Below are positions 37,128 to 45,755 of a stretch of 64,000 bases of DNA, one piece after another. The notes under the pieces were generated by a model. That model was not told the DNA's origin. It saw only the letters and a list, made by a program, of their open reading frames with translations, and did no database searches. Each line of letters opens with the position of its first letter. Position 1 is the stretch's first letter. The position numbers and the translations under genes are program-made. The stretch lies in the NCBI RefSeq assembly GCF_019636135.1, contig NZ_JAHBYD010000020.1, positions 1-64,000 on the forward strand, given 5' to 3'. This DNA comes from Phenylobacterium sp. (GTDB lineage Bacteria > Pseudomonadota > Alphaproteobacteria > Caulobacterales > Caulobacteraceae).

Positions 37128-37168
37128 ACGAGGGGTTAGCGTCATCGAACGGTCATGTTGCACTGCCG

Positions 37169-37864
37169 TTATGGCGCGCGCCGGCGGACGATCTCGAAGA
37201 GGCCCGCCGCGCACCACGCGTAGAGGCGGTCGCGAACGGCCTGCAGGTCGGTGGACCGGCAGAGGCCGTCCGAGAGCTGGTCGATGCGGCCGGTCTCGGA
37301 AAGGGTGAGCATCATCGCGCCCGTCAGGAACTGGTAGCCCCAGTAGAGGTCGCGCTCCTCCGCATCCGGGCAGGCGGCCTTCAGCGTGCCGATCAACTGG
37401 TGGACCACGGGATCGAAGAACCGATGCATGGTCTCGCCGCCCCAGGCCGGGGTGTTGTTCACGAGGGCCACGAGCCGGAAGTAGTTCTTCCAGCCCGCGT
37501 CGTTGGTGAGCGACAGTTCGACCAGCGGGTCGATGAAGGCCTCGATCACGCCCTCCGGCGTCATGGCGCCGGCATGGCCCGTCTCGTAGGCGCGCAGGGC
37601 GCGGACGCGGATGTCGTTCAGGACGTCGGCGCGCCGGGCGAAGACGCTGTCGAACAACTCGCGCTTGGCGCCGAAGTAGTAGTGGATCAGCGCCGTGTCG
37701 ACGCCGGCCTCCGAGGCGACCTGGCGCACGGTGACGCCATAGAAGCCGTGGCGCGAGAAGAGGCCCTCGGCGGCGTCGAGGATGGCCTCGCGAAGATCGG
37801 GCCCCTGCCCCTTCGGGCGGCGGCCGCGCAACGCTCCACCCTTCCGTCCGTCCGTCCGCGCCAT
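37169..37864 (-). CDS. TetR-family transcriptional regulator
   Basis: 231 residues. The N-terminal HTH (REAILDAAEGLFSRHGFYGVTVRQVASEAGVDTALIHYYFGAKRELFDSVF, about 25-75) is classical TetR, with a helical ligand-binding domain behind it (EAFIDPLVELSLTN...). The C-terminal part resembles the CecR/YbiH-like group. The target is unknown. The nearest gene, nitronate monooxygenase, ends 49 bp upstream on the same strand, so the regulator may be transcribed with it. Confidence 0.85.
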   Translation of the reverse strand: MARTDGRKGGALRGRRPKGQGPDLREAILDAAEGLFSRHGFYGVTVRQVASEAGVDTALIHYYFGAKRELFDSVFARRADVLNDIRVRALRAYETGHAGAMTPEGVIEAFIDPLVELSLTNDAGWKNYFRLVALVNNTPAWGGETMHRFFDPVVHQLIGTLKAACPDAEERDLYWGYQFLTGAMMLTLSETGRIDQLSDGLCRSTDLQAVRDRLYAWCAAGLFEIVRRRAP

Positions 37865-37913
37865 GGCCCTGGCTAGCACGCCAGGGCCGCGGCGGCGACG
37901 GCGGCCCGTGGCG

Positions 37914-38900
37914 TCAGGCCGGCGCGCCGAGGCGCTGGGCGTTCTTCGCCAGGACGTCCTCGGCCTGGCGCATGATGGCGGCCACCATGTCCTTGCAGGT
38001 CGGGATGTCGTGGATCAGGCCCTGGGCCTGCCCGACGGTCCAGATGCCGCCGTCGGTGTCGCCCTCGCCCAGCACGTTCTTGCGGCCGCGGACGCCGGCC
38101 ACCAGGTGGCGCACGTCGTCGATCGTCTTGGTCGGGTCCTGCTGGATCTTCACGACCTCTTCCGAGATCGCGTTGCGGGCCACGCGGCTGGTGTTGCGGA
38201 GTGTGCGGTTGGTGAGCAGCGTGTCGCGCTCGGTGTTCTCGACGATCTTCCGCTTCACGTTGTCGTGGATGGCGCACTCCTGGGTGGCCATGAAGCGCGT
38301 GCCCATGTTGACGCCGTCGGCGCCCAGCGCGAGCGCCGCAGCGAGGCTGCGGCCGTCGGCCATGCCGCCCGAGGCGATCACCGGCACCGGGGCCACCGCG
38401 TCCACCGTCGCCGGCAGCAGCACGATCAGGCCGATGTCGTCCTCGCCGGGGTGGCCGGCGCACTCGAAGCCGTCGATCGAGATCACGTCGCAGCCGTACT
38501 TCACCGCCGAGACGGAGTGGCGGACGGATGTGCATTTGTGGATCACCTTCACGCCCGCCTCCTTGAAGGCCGGCAGGTGGTCGACCGGCGCGCGGCCGGC
38601 GGTCTCGACGATCTTGATGCCGCTCTCGATGATCGCCTGGCGGTACTCGTCGTAGGGGATCGGGTTCAGGGACGGCAGCAGGGTGAGGTTCACGCCGAAC
38701 GGCTTGTCGGTGAGGTCCTTGCAGCGCTTGATCTCGGCGTGCAGTTCCTCGGCCGACTGGCTGTGGTGGGCGGTGATGAAGCCCAGGGCCCCGGCGTTGG
38801 CCACCGCGGCCACCAGCGGCGCGTAGCCCACCCCGGTCATGCCGCCCATGACGAGCGGGGTTTCGATGCCGAACATCTCGGTCAGGCGCGTCTTGATCAT
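37914..38900 (-). CDS. nitronate monooxygenase (2-nitropropane dioxygenase family)
   Basis: 328 residues, a flavin TIM-barrel enzyme. Landmarks are TPLVMGGMTGVGYAPLVAAVANAGALGFI at the N terminus, FGVNLTLL, the Phe-Glu-Cys-Ala-Gly-His segment (DGFECAGHPGE) with the catalytic histidine, and the FMN phosphate loop IASGGMADGRSLAAALALGADGVNMGTRF. It oxidises alkyl nitronates; some relatives act in other oxygenations or reductions. GGGAG lies seven bases before ATG 38900. It is followed on the same strand by TetR. Confidence 0.87.
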   Translation of the reverse strand: MIKTRLTEMFGIETPLVMGGMTGVGYAPLVAAVANAGALGFITAHHSQSAEELHAEIKRCKDLTDKPFGVNLTLLPSLNPIPYDEYRQAIIESGIKIVETAGRAPVDHLPAFKEAGVKVIHKCTSVRHSVSAVKYGCDVISIDGFECAGHPGEDDIGLIVLLPATVDAVAPVPVIASGGMADGRSLAAALALGADGVNMGTRFMATQECAIHDNVKRKIVENTERDTLLTNRTLRNTSRVARNAISEEVVKIQQDPTKTIDDVRHLVAGVRGRKNVLGEGDTDGGIWTVGQAQGLIHDIPTCKDMVAAIMRQAEDVLAKNAQRLGAPA

Positions 38901-39025
38901 GCGTTTTCTCCCGTTCGCCGCCTCTTTGGCGCGCTCAGTCAAACGCACGTTAGACTCCGCGGCGCAGGCTGCAAAGGTGACGCAGGGGGACCGGCCGGAC
39001 GCAGGCGTCCGGCGACGCCCGGGCC

Positions 39026-40042
39026 TCAGCCCATCGGGTAGAGGATCGCCCTGGTCACGGCGTCGATGGCCTGCATCACCTCGTCGCTCAACACCAGGTC
39101 GCGGGCGGCGAAGATATCGGCCAACTGGTGTTCGGCCGAGACCCCGACGATGGTCGAGGCGACGAAGTCGTGCTGCTTGCTCCAGGCGGTGGCGAGGGTC
39201 GCCGGCGCCATGCCGGCCTCCTTCGCGATGGCCGCGAAGCGGGCGGTCGAGGCCAGGGACTTCTCGTTGACGAAGCGGTTGGCCATGGCCGCCTGGCGAC
39301 CGCCCAGTTCGAGATAGCGGGAGAAGCGCGCGCCTTCGGGGCGGGCGCCGTCGTTGTACTTGCCGGAAAGCACGCCGCCGGCCAGCGGCGAGTACGGGAT
39401 GAGGCTGACGCCTTCGTGGCGGCAGGCGGCGGCCAGCTCGTCCTCGAAGCGGCGGTTGTTGAGGCTGAAGTTGTTCTGGATCGTCTGGTAACGGGCCGCG
39501 CCCAGGCGCTCGGAGGCCGCCAAGCTCTTCATCAGGCCCCAGGTGGTCTCGTTGCTGCAGCCGACGATGCGCACCTTCCCCGCCCGGATCAGTTCGTCCA
39601 GCGTCTCCATGGTCTCGTCGTAGGACGCCCCGTGGTCGGGCCAGTGGGTCTGGTAGAGGTCGACGTAGTCGACGCCCAGGCGCTTCAGGCTGGCTTCCAG
39701 GGCGCGGGTGATGTTGTGCCGGTCCAGCGCCGTCATGCCGGCCCGCTGCGAGCCTTTGATCCAGCCGTGGCTGGGCCCGCAGACCTTGGTGGCCAGGATG
39801 ATCGCGTCGCGGTCCTTGGTCTTCAGCCAGCGCCCGACGATCTCCTCGCACACCCCAGCCCACTTGGTGTCCGGCGGCACCGGGTAGTTCTCGGCGGTGT
39901 CGTAGAAGTTGATCCCGGCGTCGAAGGACTGGTCGAGGATGCGGTGCGCCGTGGCCTCGTCCACCTGCGACCCGAAGGTCATGGTGCCCATGCAGATGTC
40001 GGAGACCACGATGGCGCTGCGGCCCAGACGACGGTTGCCCAT
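39026..40042 (-). CDS. aldo/keto reductase
   Basis: 338 residues, a (beta/alpha)8 NADPH-dependent reductase. Catalytic residues fit FYDTAENY (Asp, Tyr), LATKV (Lys) and YQTHWPD (His). Other landmarks are GTMTFGSQVDEATAHRILD and IPYSPLAGGVLSGKY. It belongs to the Tas/YajO-like group that reduces aldehydes or ketones. There is no signal peptide. It is transcribed away from tRNA-His and followed by 125 bp before the next gene. Confidence 0.88.
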   Translation of the reverse strand: MGNRRLGRSAIVVSDICMGTMTFGSQVDEATAHRILDQSFDAGINFYDTAENYPVPPDTKWAGVCEEIVGRWLKTKDRDAIILATKVCGPSHGWIKGSQRAGMTALDRHNITRALEASLKRLGVDYVDLYQTHWPDHGASYDETMETLDELIRAGKVRIVGCSNETTWGLMKSLAASERLGAARYQTIQNNFSLNNRRFEDELAAACRHEGVSLIPYSPLAGGVLSGKYNDGARPEGARFSRYLELGGRQAAMANRFVNEKSLASTARFAAIAKEAGMAPATLATAWSKQHDFVASTIVGVSAEHQLADIFAARDLVLSDEVMQAIDAVTRAILYPMG

Positions 40043-40137
40043 GAACGACTCTCGGATGACGGGAAGGCGCGCAGCGGCGCGTGTCCCGCGGTTCTGGCAC
40101 AGTCACGCCTGGAGGGGAACGGCCCCGCGCCGAACGA

Positions 40138-40163
40138 AAGAGGCCGGGGGAGAACCCCGGCCC
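40138..40163 (-). terminator. terminator downstream of tRNA-His
   Basis: GGCCGGGG (40142-40149) and CCCCGGCC (40155-40162) form a strong hairpin ending in TCTTTC on the minus strand, 16 bp after the tRNA CCA. Confidence 0.7.
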
Positions 40164-40178
40164 TTCGACACCTGGCGA

Positions 40179-40255
40179 TGGTACCGCCCTCCCGGATCGA
40201 ACGGGAGACCTCCAGAGCCACAATCTGGCGCTCTAACCAACTGAGCTAGGGCGGC
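40179..40255 (-). tRNA. tRNA-His (GTG anticodon)
   Basis: 77 nt including encoded CCA. The anticodon stem CCAGA/TCTGG encloses loop TTGTGGC, giving GTG for histidine. D-arm GCTCAGTTGGTTAGAGC and T-arm with GTTCGATCC are normal. The acceptor is GCCGCCC against GGGCGGT, so position 1-72 is G-U, the discriminator is A73, and the base before position 1 is C. The usual tRNA-His identity elements G-1 and C73 are therefore missing. This is the derived state known in many alphaproteobacteria. Confidence 0.95.
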
Positions 40256-40299
40256 GCGTCATCGCGAGCGGGCTGTAATAGTCGCGGCGGGCGGTCCGA

Positions 40300-41142
40300 T
40301 CAAGCCGGGTCCAGCAGCGGCTTCCGGTAGCGGCGCGAGCCCATGAGCTCGCGGCCGTCGGCGAGGCGGACGACGAAATCGCCGGAGGGCTTGGATTCCA
40401 CCTCGCTGATCGCGGCGCGGCGAACCAGGCGCGAGCGGTGGATACGCACGAAGCCCGCGCCCGCGAGCTGGCGCTCCATCGACGACAGCGGCGCGCGGTG
40501 GAGGATGGGCGTGGGGCCGCGGTGGAGCTCCACGTAGTTGCCGGCGGCCTCGATGAAGGCGACCTCGGTCAGCGGCACGAAGTGGCGGCGCGCGCCGTCG
40601 CGGACCTCGATGGCGGCGGGATCGCCGCCGGCCGCCTCGGCGGGCGGCGGGCCGGGCCAGGCCCGCAGCCACGTCGCGTAGATCGCGACCACGCCCAGGT
40701 AGATCAGCAGGTCCTTGCGGAACTCGTACGGGAAGTCGCGCAGCGGCCCGAGCGCCGAATAGAAGCCGCCGAGCGCGGCGTAGACCGCCCAGCGCACCGC
40801 GCCCATGACCGTCACGTGGACGAGGGAGAACGCCACCGCGGCGCCCAGGTGGACCGCCAGCACCCGCGGCCACGGCGCGACGAGGGGCTGCATCCGGCGG
40901 GTCAGCGCCATCACCAGCGGCGCCAGCGCCAGCAGGGCCAGGACGCTGGAGGTCTCCCAGACCAGCGGCTCCCAGAGGCCGATGGGGCGGCCCGCCTTGG
41001 CGCGATCGTCGGTGACGCTGAAGGCGTCGACCACCGCGATCGCGGCCGCCACCAGCATGAACACGCCCAGGAACAGACGGTCGCGCCGGCGCGCGCCGCC
41101 GGCCGACGCGTCGCTGCTCATCGGGGCCGCGCGATCCGTCAC
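40300..41142 (-). CDS. membrane-anchored LytTR-domain transcriptional regulator
   Basis: 280 residues. Four hydrophobic helices lie in the first 160 residues (LFLGVFMLVAAAIAVVDAF, VLALLALAPLVMALT, AVHLGAAVAFSLVHVTVMGAV, LLIYLGVVAIYATWLRA). A C-terminal LytTR DNA-binding domain follows (about 185-275: FVPLTEVAFIEAAGNYVELH, SSMERQLAGAGFVRIHRSRLVRRAAI). Such proteins bind DNA while tethered to the membrane and respond to envelope signals. The GTG at 41142 has AAGGGG just upstream; an ATG at 41121 is the alternative. Confidence 0.82.
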   Translation of the reverse strand: MTDRAAPMSSDASAGGARRRDRLFLGVFMLVAAAIAVVDAFSVTDDRAKAGRPIGLWEPLVWETSSVLALLALAPLVMALTRRMQPLVAPWPRVLAVHLGAAVAFSLVHVTVMGAVRWAVYAALGGFYSALGPLRDFPYEFRKDLLIYLGVVAIYATWLRAWPGPPPAEAAGGDPAAIEVRDGARRHFVPLTEVAFIEAAGNYVELHRGPTPILHRAPLSSMERQLAGAGFVRIHRSRLVRRAAISEVESKPSGDFVVRLADGRELMGSRRYRKPLLDPA

Positions 41143-41188
41143 GGCCCCTTCTTACGTGGCCCCTTCGGGCGTGACCATCTGGGCAAAG

Positions 41189-41219
41189 AAAAAGCCCCGG
41201 CCGCGTGAGCGACCGGGGC
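41189..41219 (-). terminator. intrinsic terminator of the exbB-exbD-tonB operon
   Basis: GCCCCGGCCG (41194-41203) pairs with CGACCGGGGC (41210-41219), one mismatch, followed on the minus strand by a run of five T. It starts 30 bp after the tonB stop. Confidence 0.85.
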
Positions 41220-41248
41220 CTTGTCCTGGATAGCGGACCCTTTTCGGA

Positions 41249-41953
<705 letters not shown>

Positions 41954-41965
41954 GCTTCACCCCAC

Positions 41966-42397
41966 TCACTTGTCTTCGCCGACGAGGGCCACGCTGTAGA
42001 AATTATTGTCCTGCAGCATGTTCATGACGCCCATGAAGTCCCCATACATCACGTCCTTGTCCGCCCGGATGAAGATGCGTTCCTTCTCAGGGTTACGCGT
42101 GTTCCCCAGGTTCTTGCGCAGGTCGTCGCCGAGCGTCGCAAGATCGGTCCGGAAGTCCTGAATGAAGATGCTCCCATTCGGTTGGATCGAGATGTAGACC
42201 GGCTTGGGAGGGTTCGTGCCGGGCGGCGCGACCGCAGGCGGAAGCTGGACCTTGACGGTCACGCTCGCCAGCGGCGCAGCCACCATGAAGATGATCAGGA
42301 GCACGAGCATCACATCCACGAAGGGCGTGACGTTGATCTCGGCGTTCTGACTCTCCTCGTAGCGTCCGCCCCCTCCGCTCGAGAGTTTGGCGGCCAT
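41966..42397 (-). CDS. exbD: ExbD/TolR-family biopolymer transport protein
   Basis: 143 residues with a single N-terminal helix. The proton-relay aspartate lies in NVTPFVDVMLVLLIIFMV, and the periplasmic domain follows. It is part of the ExbB5-ExbD2 motor that energises TonB. It begins 5 bp after exbB. Assignment to the Exb rather than Tol system rests on the adjacent tonB. Confidence 0.9.
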   Translation of the reverse strand: MAAKLSSGGGGRYEESQNAEINVTPFVDVMLVLLIIFMVAAPLASVTVKVQLPPAVAPPGTNPPKPVYISIQPNGSIFIQDFRTDLATLGDDLRKNLGNTRNPEKERIFIRADKDVMYGDFMGVMNMLQDNNFYSVALVGEDK

Positions 42398-42402
42398 CTA
42401 CC

Positions 42403-43299
42403 TTACGCCCCCTTGTCGAGCTGCCGGGAGATCGCGTTCATCAGCTCGGCCACGAACCCTTCCGACCGCGCGCCGTAAGCGGAGATGCGGGTCTGGAAGT
42501 AGTTGTAGAAGATAACCGAGGGGATGGCGGCGAACAGGCCGAGACCGGTGGCGAGAAGCGCTTCGGCGATGCCGGGGGCGACGACGGCCAGGTTGGTCGT
42601 GTTGGTGTTCGCGATCCCGATGAACGAGTTCATGATCCCGTAGACGGTGCCGAACAGGCCGATGAACGGACCGTTCGAACCCACCGACGCCAGGTACTGC
42701 ATGCCGCCCGAAAGGCGACGGGCCAGGGCCGCTTGCACGGCGCTCACCGCATGCTGGGCGCGGTCGATGGTGGTGTCGCGGTGTTCGCCGGTGATCGCGA
42801 GGCCCGCTTGACGCGAGAGCTCGATCTCCTGGGCGGCCGCGGCGGCCATGTCGGCCAGCGGGTTGCCGTCATACTCTTCCGAGAGCGCGATCCGGCTCAT
42901 GTCGTTGATCGACTTGGCGCCGCGGAAGCTCTCCACGAAGCCGTCCGACACCTTGTTGAGGGCGTTGAACTCGAGGATCTTGGTGACGAGGATGGTCCAG
43001 CTCAGCACCGAAGCGAGAGCCAGGCCGATCATGATCACCTTCACGACCGGGTCGGCGTCCATGAACATGGTGCCGACGTTGAGTTTGCCCGCGTTCTTCA
43101 TGGTCGGCGGGTCGGCGGCTTCGGCGGCGGCGGGATCCGCGGCCGGGGCGGCAGCCGGAGCGGCGGCGTCGGCGGCCGGAGCGGCGGCGGCGTCGGCGGC
43201 AGGGGCGGCGGCGGTCTGAGCGAACGCCGGCGCGCTCATGCTCAGCGCCACGGCGCCGAGGAGAGCGGAAAAGGTCATCTTCAGTTTGTTGTCGAGCAT
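42403..43299 (-). CDS. exbB: ExbB/TolQ/MotA-family proton channel protein
   Basis: 298 residues. A cleavable-looking signal (MTFSALLGAVALSMSAPAFAQ) and a roughly 50-residue Ala/Pro-rich segment precede three membrane helices, with the conserved VGSNGPFIGLFGTVYGIMNSF and LLATGLGLFAAIPSVIFYNYF. The long N-terminal extension is typical of this ExbB subtype in Caulobacterales and sphingomonads. The start at MLDNKLK (43299) is used; MTFSALL seven codons later is possible. First gene of the operon. Confidence 0.9.
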   Translation of the reverse strand: MLDNKLKMTFSALLGAVALSMSAPAFAQTAAAPAADAAAAPAADAAAPAAAPAADPAAAEAADPPTMKNAGKLNVGTMFMDADPVVKVIMIGLALASVLSWTILVTKILEFNALNKVSDGFVESFRGAKSINDMSRIALSEEYDGNPLADMAAAAAQEIELSRQAGLAITGEHRDTTIDRAQHAVSAVQAALARRLSGGMQYLASVGSNGPFIGLFGTVYGIMNSFIGIANTNTTNLAVVAPGIAEALLATGLGLFAAIPSVIFYNYFQTRISAYGARSEGFVAELMNAISRQLDKGA

Positions 43300-43786
43300 C
43301 TGTCGCCAGTTCCTGGTTGGTCTAGCACGATTGGCCGGAGGGTCGTCGCGCGAGAGCGTCTCCACCCTAGTTAAAGTTAAGCCCGGCGACCAAACCACTT
43401 CCGCGGCCCAGAACGCCAGAGGCGCTATCGCTGCGCCCGACCCCTGCGGAACGCGGGCCCCCGACTGTCGCAGGGATTGGCGTTTCTTAGGGCGGACGGC
43501 CTTGAACTCCCGGGGAGGGAACCCAAAGTCTTACCGCTTTGTAAGACAAGCGGTCCGACCCTTTGGCAACCCCATGTCGAAGCGTCAAGGGGCAGAAGCT
43601 TTCCCTTCAGCGTCATTTTTCCGACGCACAGGGACGGATTGTGCGCTGCACACGCAACGCACAGAGCCGCGCTGCGGAAACCAGACCGTTTGTCGCATCG
43701 TCATGCTGCAGCGCAACAAATCCGCCGCCGCGAACGCCGGTCGACTTCGAAGCTCCGGCATACCGGCGGGCGACGAAGAGGTGGGA
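43300..43786. other. 487-bp gap, probable exbB promoter region
   Basis: No protein gene with a ribosome site is seen. The region is less GC-rich than its surroundings around 43360-43400 (TTAAAGTTAAG) and holds the inverted repeat at 43528-43547. A segment around 43600-43700 (GTGCGCTGCACACGCAACGC) has several short inverted words that could belong to a leader RNA or regulator sites. Confidence 0.45.
43528..43547. promoter_or_regulatory. inverted repeat in the exbB upstream region
   Basis: GTCTTAC and GTAAGAC are perfect 7-bp arms with a 6-bp spacer (CGCTTT). Either an operator or a small hairpin, 230 bp upstream of exbB on its template side. No Fur-like consensus was seen. Confidence 0.35.
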
Positions 43787-44293
43787 TCAGGCCGGCGGGC
43801 GTGGCGCCGCGTAGGGGCGCAGGCTCCGCAGGAACAGCTTCGCCTCGGCGTCCAGGGACGCCAGCGCCGCGGCGTCGGCCATCGCCGCCTCGACGGCCGC
43901 CTCCAGCCGGCCGAGGCGCCGCCGCTCGCCCGGCGGCAGGTCGAGCTTCCCGGCCTCGCGCAGCATCAGGAGCAGGCGCCGTCCGCGCTCGGCGGCCAGG
44001 AACGCCTCGACCATCCCCTTCAGGAGCGCGCCATCCTGAAGCCAGCTTCGCCCCCCGAACAGGACCTGGGTGACCCACGGCCCGGCGCCGAGGCAGTCGT
44101 ATCCCACGCACCCGCGGAAGCCGCGGTCGATCCGCCGCCCGTGGATGGCGCAGCCGCCCGCGTCGTCGAGGTGCGGGCAGGGTTCGCCCGCGGCCTTGTC
44201 GACGCCGAACTGATCCGAGCGCTCGAAGTGGAAGGCGACGCAGCAGAGCGCGGCGCAGCGGCCGCAGTCGGCGCGGAAGTCCGGAGGTGACAT
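43787..44293 (-). CDS. YkgJ-like cysteine-cluster protein
   Basis: 168 residues. The N-terminal half is Cys/His-rich: CGRCAALCC at residues 10-18, then CPHLDDAGGCAIH and GCVGYDC. This CxxCxxxCC...C...C pattern matches the YkgJ-type metal or Fe-S cluster family. The C-terminal half is helical and basic. Members are found with pentapeptide-repeat or radical enzymes, but the role is not established. It is transcribed toward the exbB promoter region. Confidence 0.7.
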   Translation of the reverse strand: MSPPDFRADCGRCAALCCVAFHFERSDQFGVDKAAGEPCPHLDDAGGCAIHGRRIDRGFRGCVGYDCLGAGPWVTQVLFGGRSWLQDGALLKGMVEAFLAAERGRRLLLMLREAGKLDLPPGERRRLGRLEAAVEAAMADAAALASLDAEAKLFLRSLRPYAAPRPPA

Positions 44294-44520
44294 GTGGAGG
44301 GTCCTCGACGCGCAGCACCGGGCGCCACGACGGCGCGCCTTGGGCTTGCGATGAGGAAGAATCCCGCCGGCCCGCTCGGGGCCGACGAAGCGGGTTCAGG
44401 TCTAACGCCCGCCCCGGCGCGTGTCCAGCATGCCGGCGCGTCCTACACGCCGGCTTCTGGAATGGCCTCCGGGTCGGCAGGCGAACGCGGATGGAGGGCC
44501 AAATCGCGCTCGCCAAGAAA

Positions 44521-44563
44521 GTTCCATATCATGGAACACTTTCCTTGTTCCACCACCGGGAAC
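44521..44563 (+). promoter_or_regulatory. twin 17-bp operators of the higBA module
   Basis: Site 1, GTTCCATATCATGGAAC (44521-44537), has 7-bp arms. Site 2, GTTCCACCACCGGGAAC (44547-44563), has 5-bp arms of the same GTTCC/GGAAC type and the same total length. Their centres are 26 bp apart, and site 2 ends 16 bp before the toxin start. Paired identical-length dyads are what an autoregulating HigA dimer would use. Confidence 0.65.
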
Positions 44564-44579
44564 GCGCTATGGTCGCGCA

Positions 44580-44882
44580 GTGAGGTTGATCGCTCGCAGC
44601 ACCGTCCTCGCCTACGCCGCCAAGCATCCGGCCGCCAAGGCGCAACTGGTCCATTGGCTAAACATCGTGCGGGTCGCATCGTGGCAGAACATGTCGGAAG
44701 CGGCCAACGCCTTCGCCAAGGCCAAGAGCGTGGGCGGCGACCGCCTCCGTTACGATCTGGTCGGCGGCGACTATCGCCTGATTGTCGCTTTCGACTTCGC
44801 CCGACAGATCGCCTTCGTGAAGTTCCTCGGAACTCACGCCGAATACGACAGGATCGACGCGGCGACCGTCGCGCTGTTCTGA
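44580..44882 (+). CDS. higB: HigB-type mRNA interferase toxin
   Basis: 100 residues, the family size: MRLIARSTVLAYAAKHPAAK... with WQNMSEAANAFAKAKSV, GDRLRYDLVGGDYRLIVAFDF and VKFLGTHAEYDRID. These are the conserved strands of the HigB/RelE fold, with basic residues and the final His-Tyr-Asp region at the active site. It cleaves mRNA on the ribosome and is neutralised by HigA. The start is GTG at 44580. The toxin-first order is typical of hig loci. Confidence 0.87.
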   Translation: MRLIARSTVLAYAAKHPAAKAQLVHWLNIVRVASWQNMSEAANAFAKAKSVGGDRLRYDLVGGDYRLIVAFDFARQIAFVKFLGTHAEYDRIDAATVALF

Positions 44883-44932
44883 GAACTACGGAGTTGAAGC
44901 CCGCCCCGCCAGCGGCAGAACCGGAGATGACG

Positions 44933-45298
44933 ATGGACATCCGACCGATCCGTACAGCCTCGGACCATGAAGCCGCCCTGCGTGAAATCGACCGCCTTTG
45001 GGGCGCCGAAGTCGGCAGCGACGATGGTGACCGCCTGGACGTGCTCGCGACGCTGGTCGAGCGCTACGAAGAAGGCCACTTTCCCATTCCGACCTCCACG
45101 CCCCTGGAGGTGCTGAAATTCATGATGGAACAGACCGGCCGCCGCCAAACCGACTTGGCGAACCTGCTCGGCTCCCGCTCACGCGCTTCGGAAATCCTGA
45201 GCGGCCGGCGAAACCTCACCCTCGATCAGATCCGGCTGTTGGCTCGGGAATGGCGCATCCCGGCCGGCGCACTGGTCGGAGAACTGGAGCCGGCATGA
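44933..45298 (+). CDS. higA: HigA-type antitoxin
   Basis: 121 residues. The N-terminal part (RPIRTASDHEAALREIDRLWGAEVGSDDGDRLDVLATLVERYE) is the COG5499 HigA signature that contacts the toxin. The C-terminal HTH is FMMEQTGRRQTDLANLLGSRSRASEILSGRRNLTLDQIRLLA. ATG 44933 has GGAG five bases upstream; an ATG at 44927 sits on it. It follows higB by 50 bp and presumably binds the two operators upstream. Confidence 0.87.
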   Translation: MDIRPIRTASDHEAALREIDRLWGAEVGSDDGDRLDVLATLVERYEEGHFPIPTSTPLEVLKFMMEQTGRRQTDLANLLGSRSRASEILSGRRNLTLDQIRLLAREWRIPAGALVGELEPA

Positions 45299-45416
45299 GC
45301 CGGGAGGGGAACTCGTTTGGATAGATCCGGCGTCGTGTCAAACGCAAAGCCGATAGCCCGTGAGGTTGCAGAATTCGGCCGCAAACCACATAAATAATTG
45401 AGACTATTAAGGAAAG

Positions 45417-45492
45417 TGGTGCCTGGGGGCGGATTCGAACCACCGACACGCGGATTTTCAATCCGCTGCTCTACCAACTGAGCTACCCAGGC
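45417..45492 (-). tRNA. tRNA-Phe (GAA anticodon)
   Basis: 76 nt with encoded CCA. Acceptor GCCTGGG/CCCAGGC with A73, D-arm GCTCAGTTGGTAGAGC, anticodon stem GCGGA/TCCGC with loop TTGAAAA (GAA), and T-arm with GGTTCGAATCC. It lies between the higBA module and yacG. Confidence 0.96.
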
Positions 45493-45578
45493 CCTGACCC
45501 GCCCGCGCGGGAGGTGGCGTCTATAGAAGAGGCGATCCGCGAAGTCCAGCGACCCGGGCGGGCGAATTTTCGCGCGGC

Positions 45579-45755
45579 CTATTCCTCGCCGGAATCCTCG
45601 TCGGGCAGGCTCTCGTCCTCGGCGGCCGGGATGGCGTAGCCGCCGGAGAGCCAGCGCTGCAGGTCGACGTCGGCGCAGCGGCGGGAGCAGAAGGGCCGAT
45701 AGGCCGGATCGACCGGCTTGCCGCAGATGGCGCACCTGGCTGGGGCCCGGGTCAT
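45579..45755 (-). CDS. yacG: DNA gyrase inhibitor YacG (zinc finger)
   Basis: 58 residues, read directly from the minus strand. It starts [17 protein letters not shown] with a zinc site C8, C11, C23, C27 (CxxC...CxxxC), then [16 protein letters not shown], the conserved gyrase-contact segment, and an acidic tail. YacG binds GyrB and blocks DNA binding. Its ATG overlaps the stop of the RNase E/G gene (ATGA), so it is translationally coupled. It is the last gene of the maf operon. Confidence 0.9.
   Translation of the reverse strand: MTRAPARCAICGKPVDPAYRPFCSRRCADVDLQRWLSGGYAIPAAEDESLPDEDSGEE

Larger units (their letters stand above)
36695..37168. other. 474-bp gap without a protein gene
   Basis: Contains the minus-strand terminator and possible small RNA described separately (36979-37156). 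The part 36695-36970 shows only scattered short frames with no ribosome site, and is probably the leader of the small hypothetical gene. Confidence 0.5.

Noticed and set aside
44294..44579. Upstream extension of the HigB frame (start near 44421)
   Set aside because: It would cover the two operators and adds low-complexity sequence. The GTG at 44580 gives the family-length toxin.
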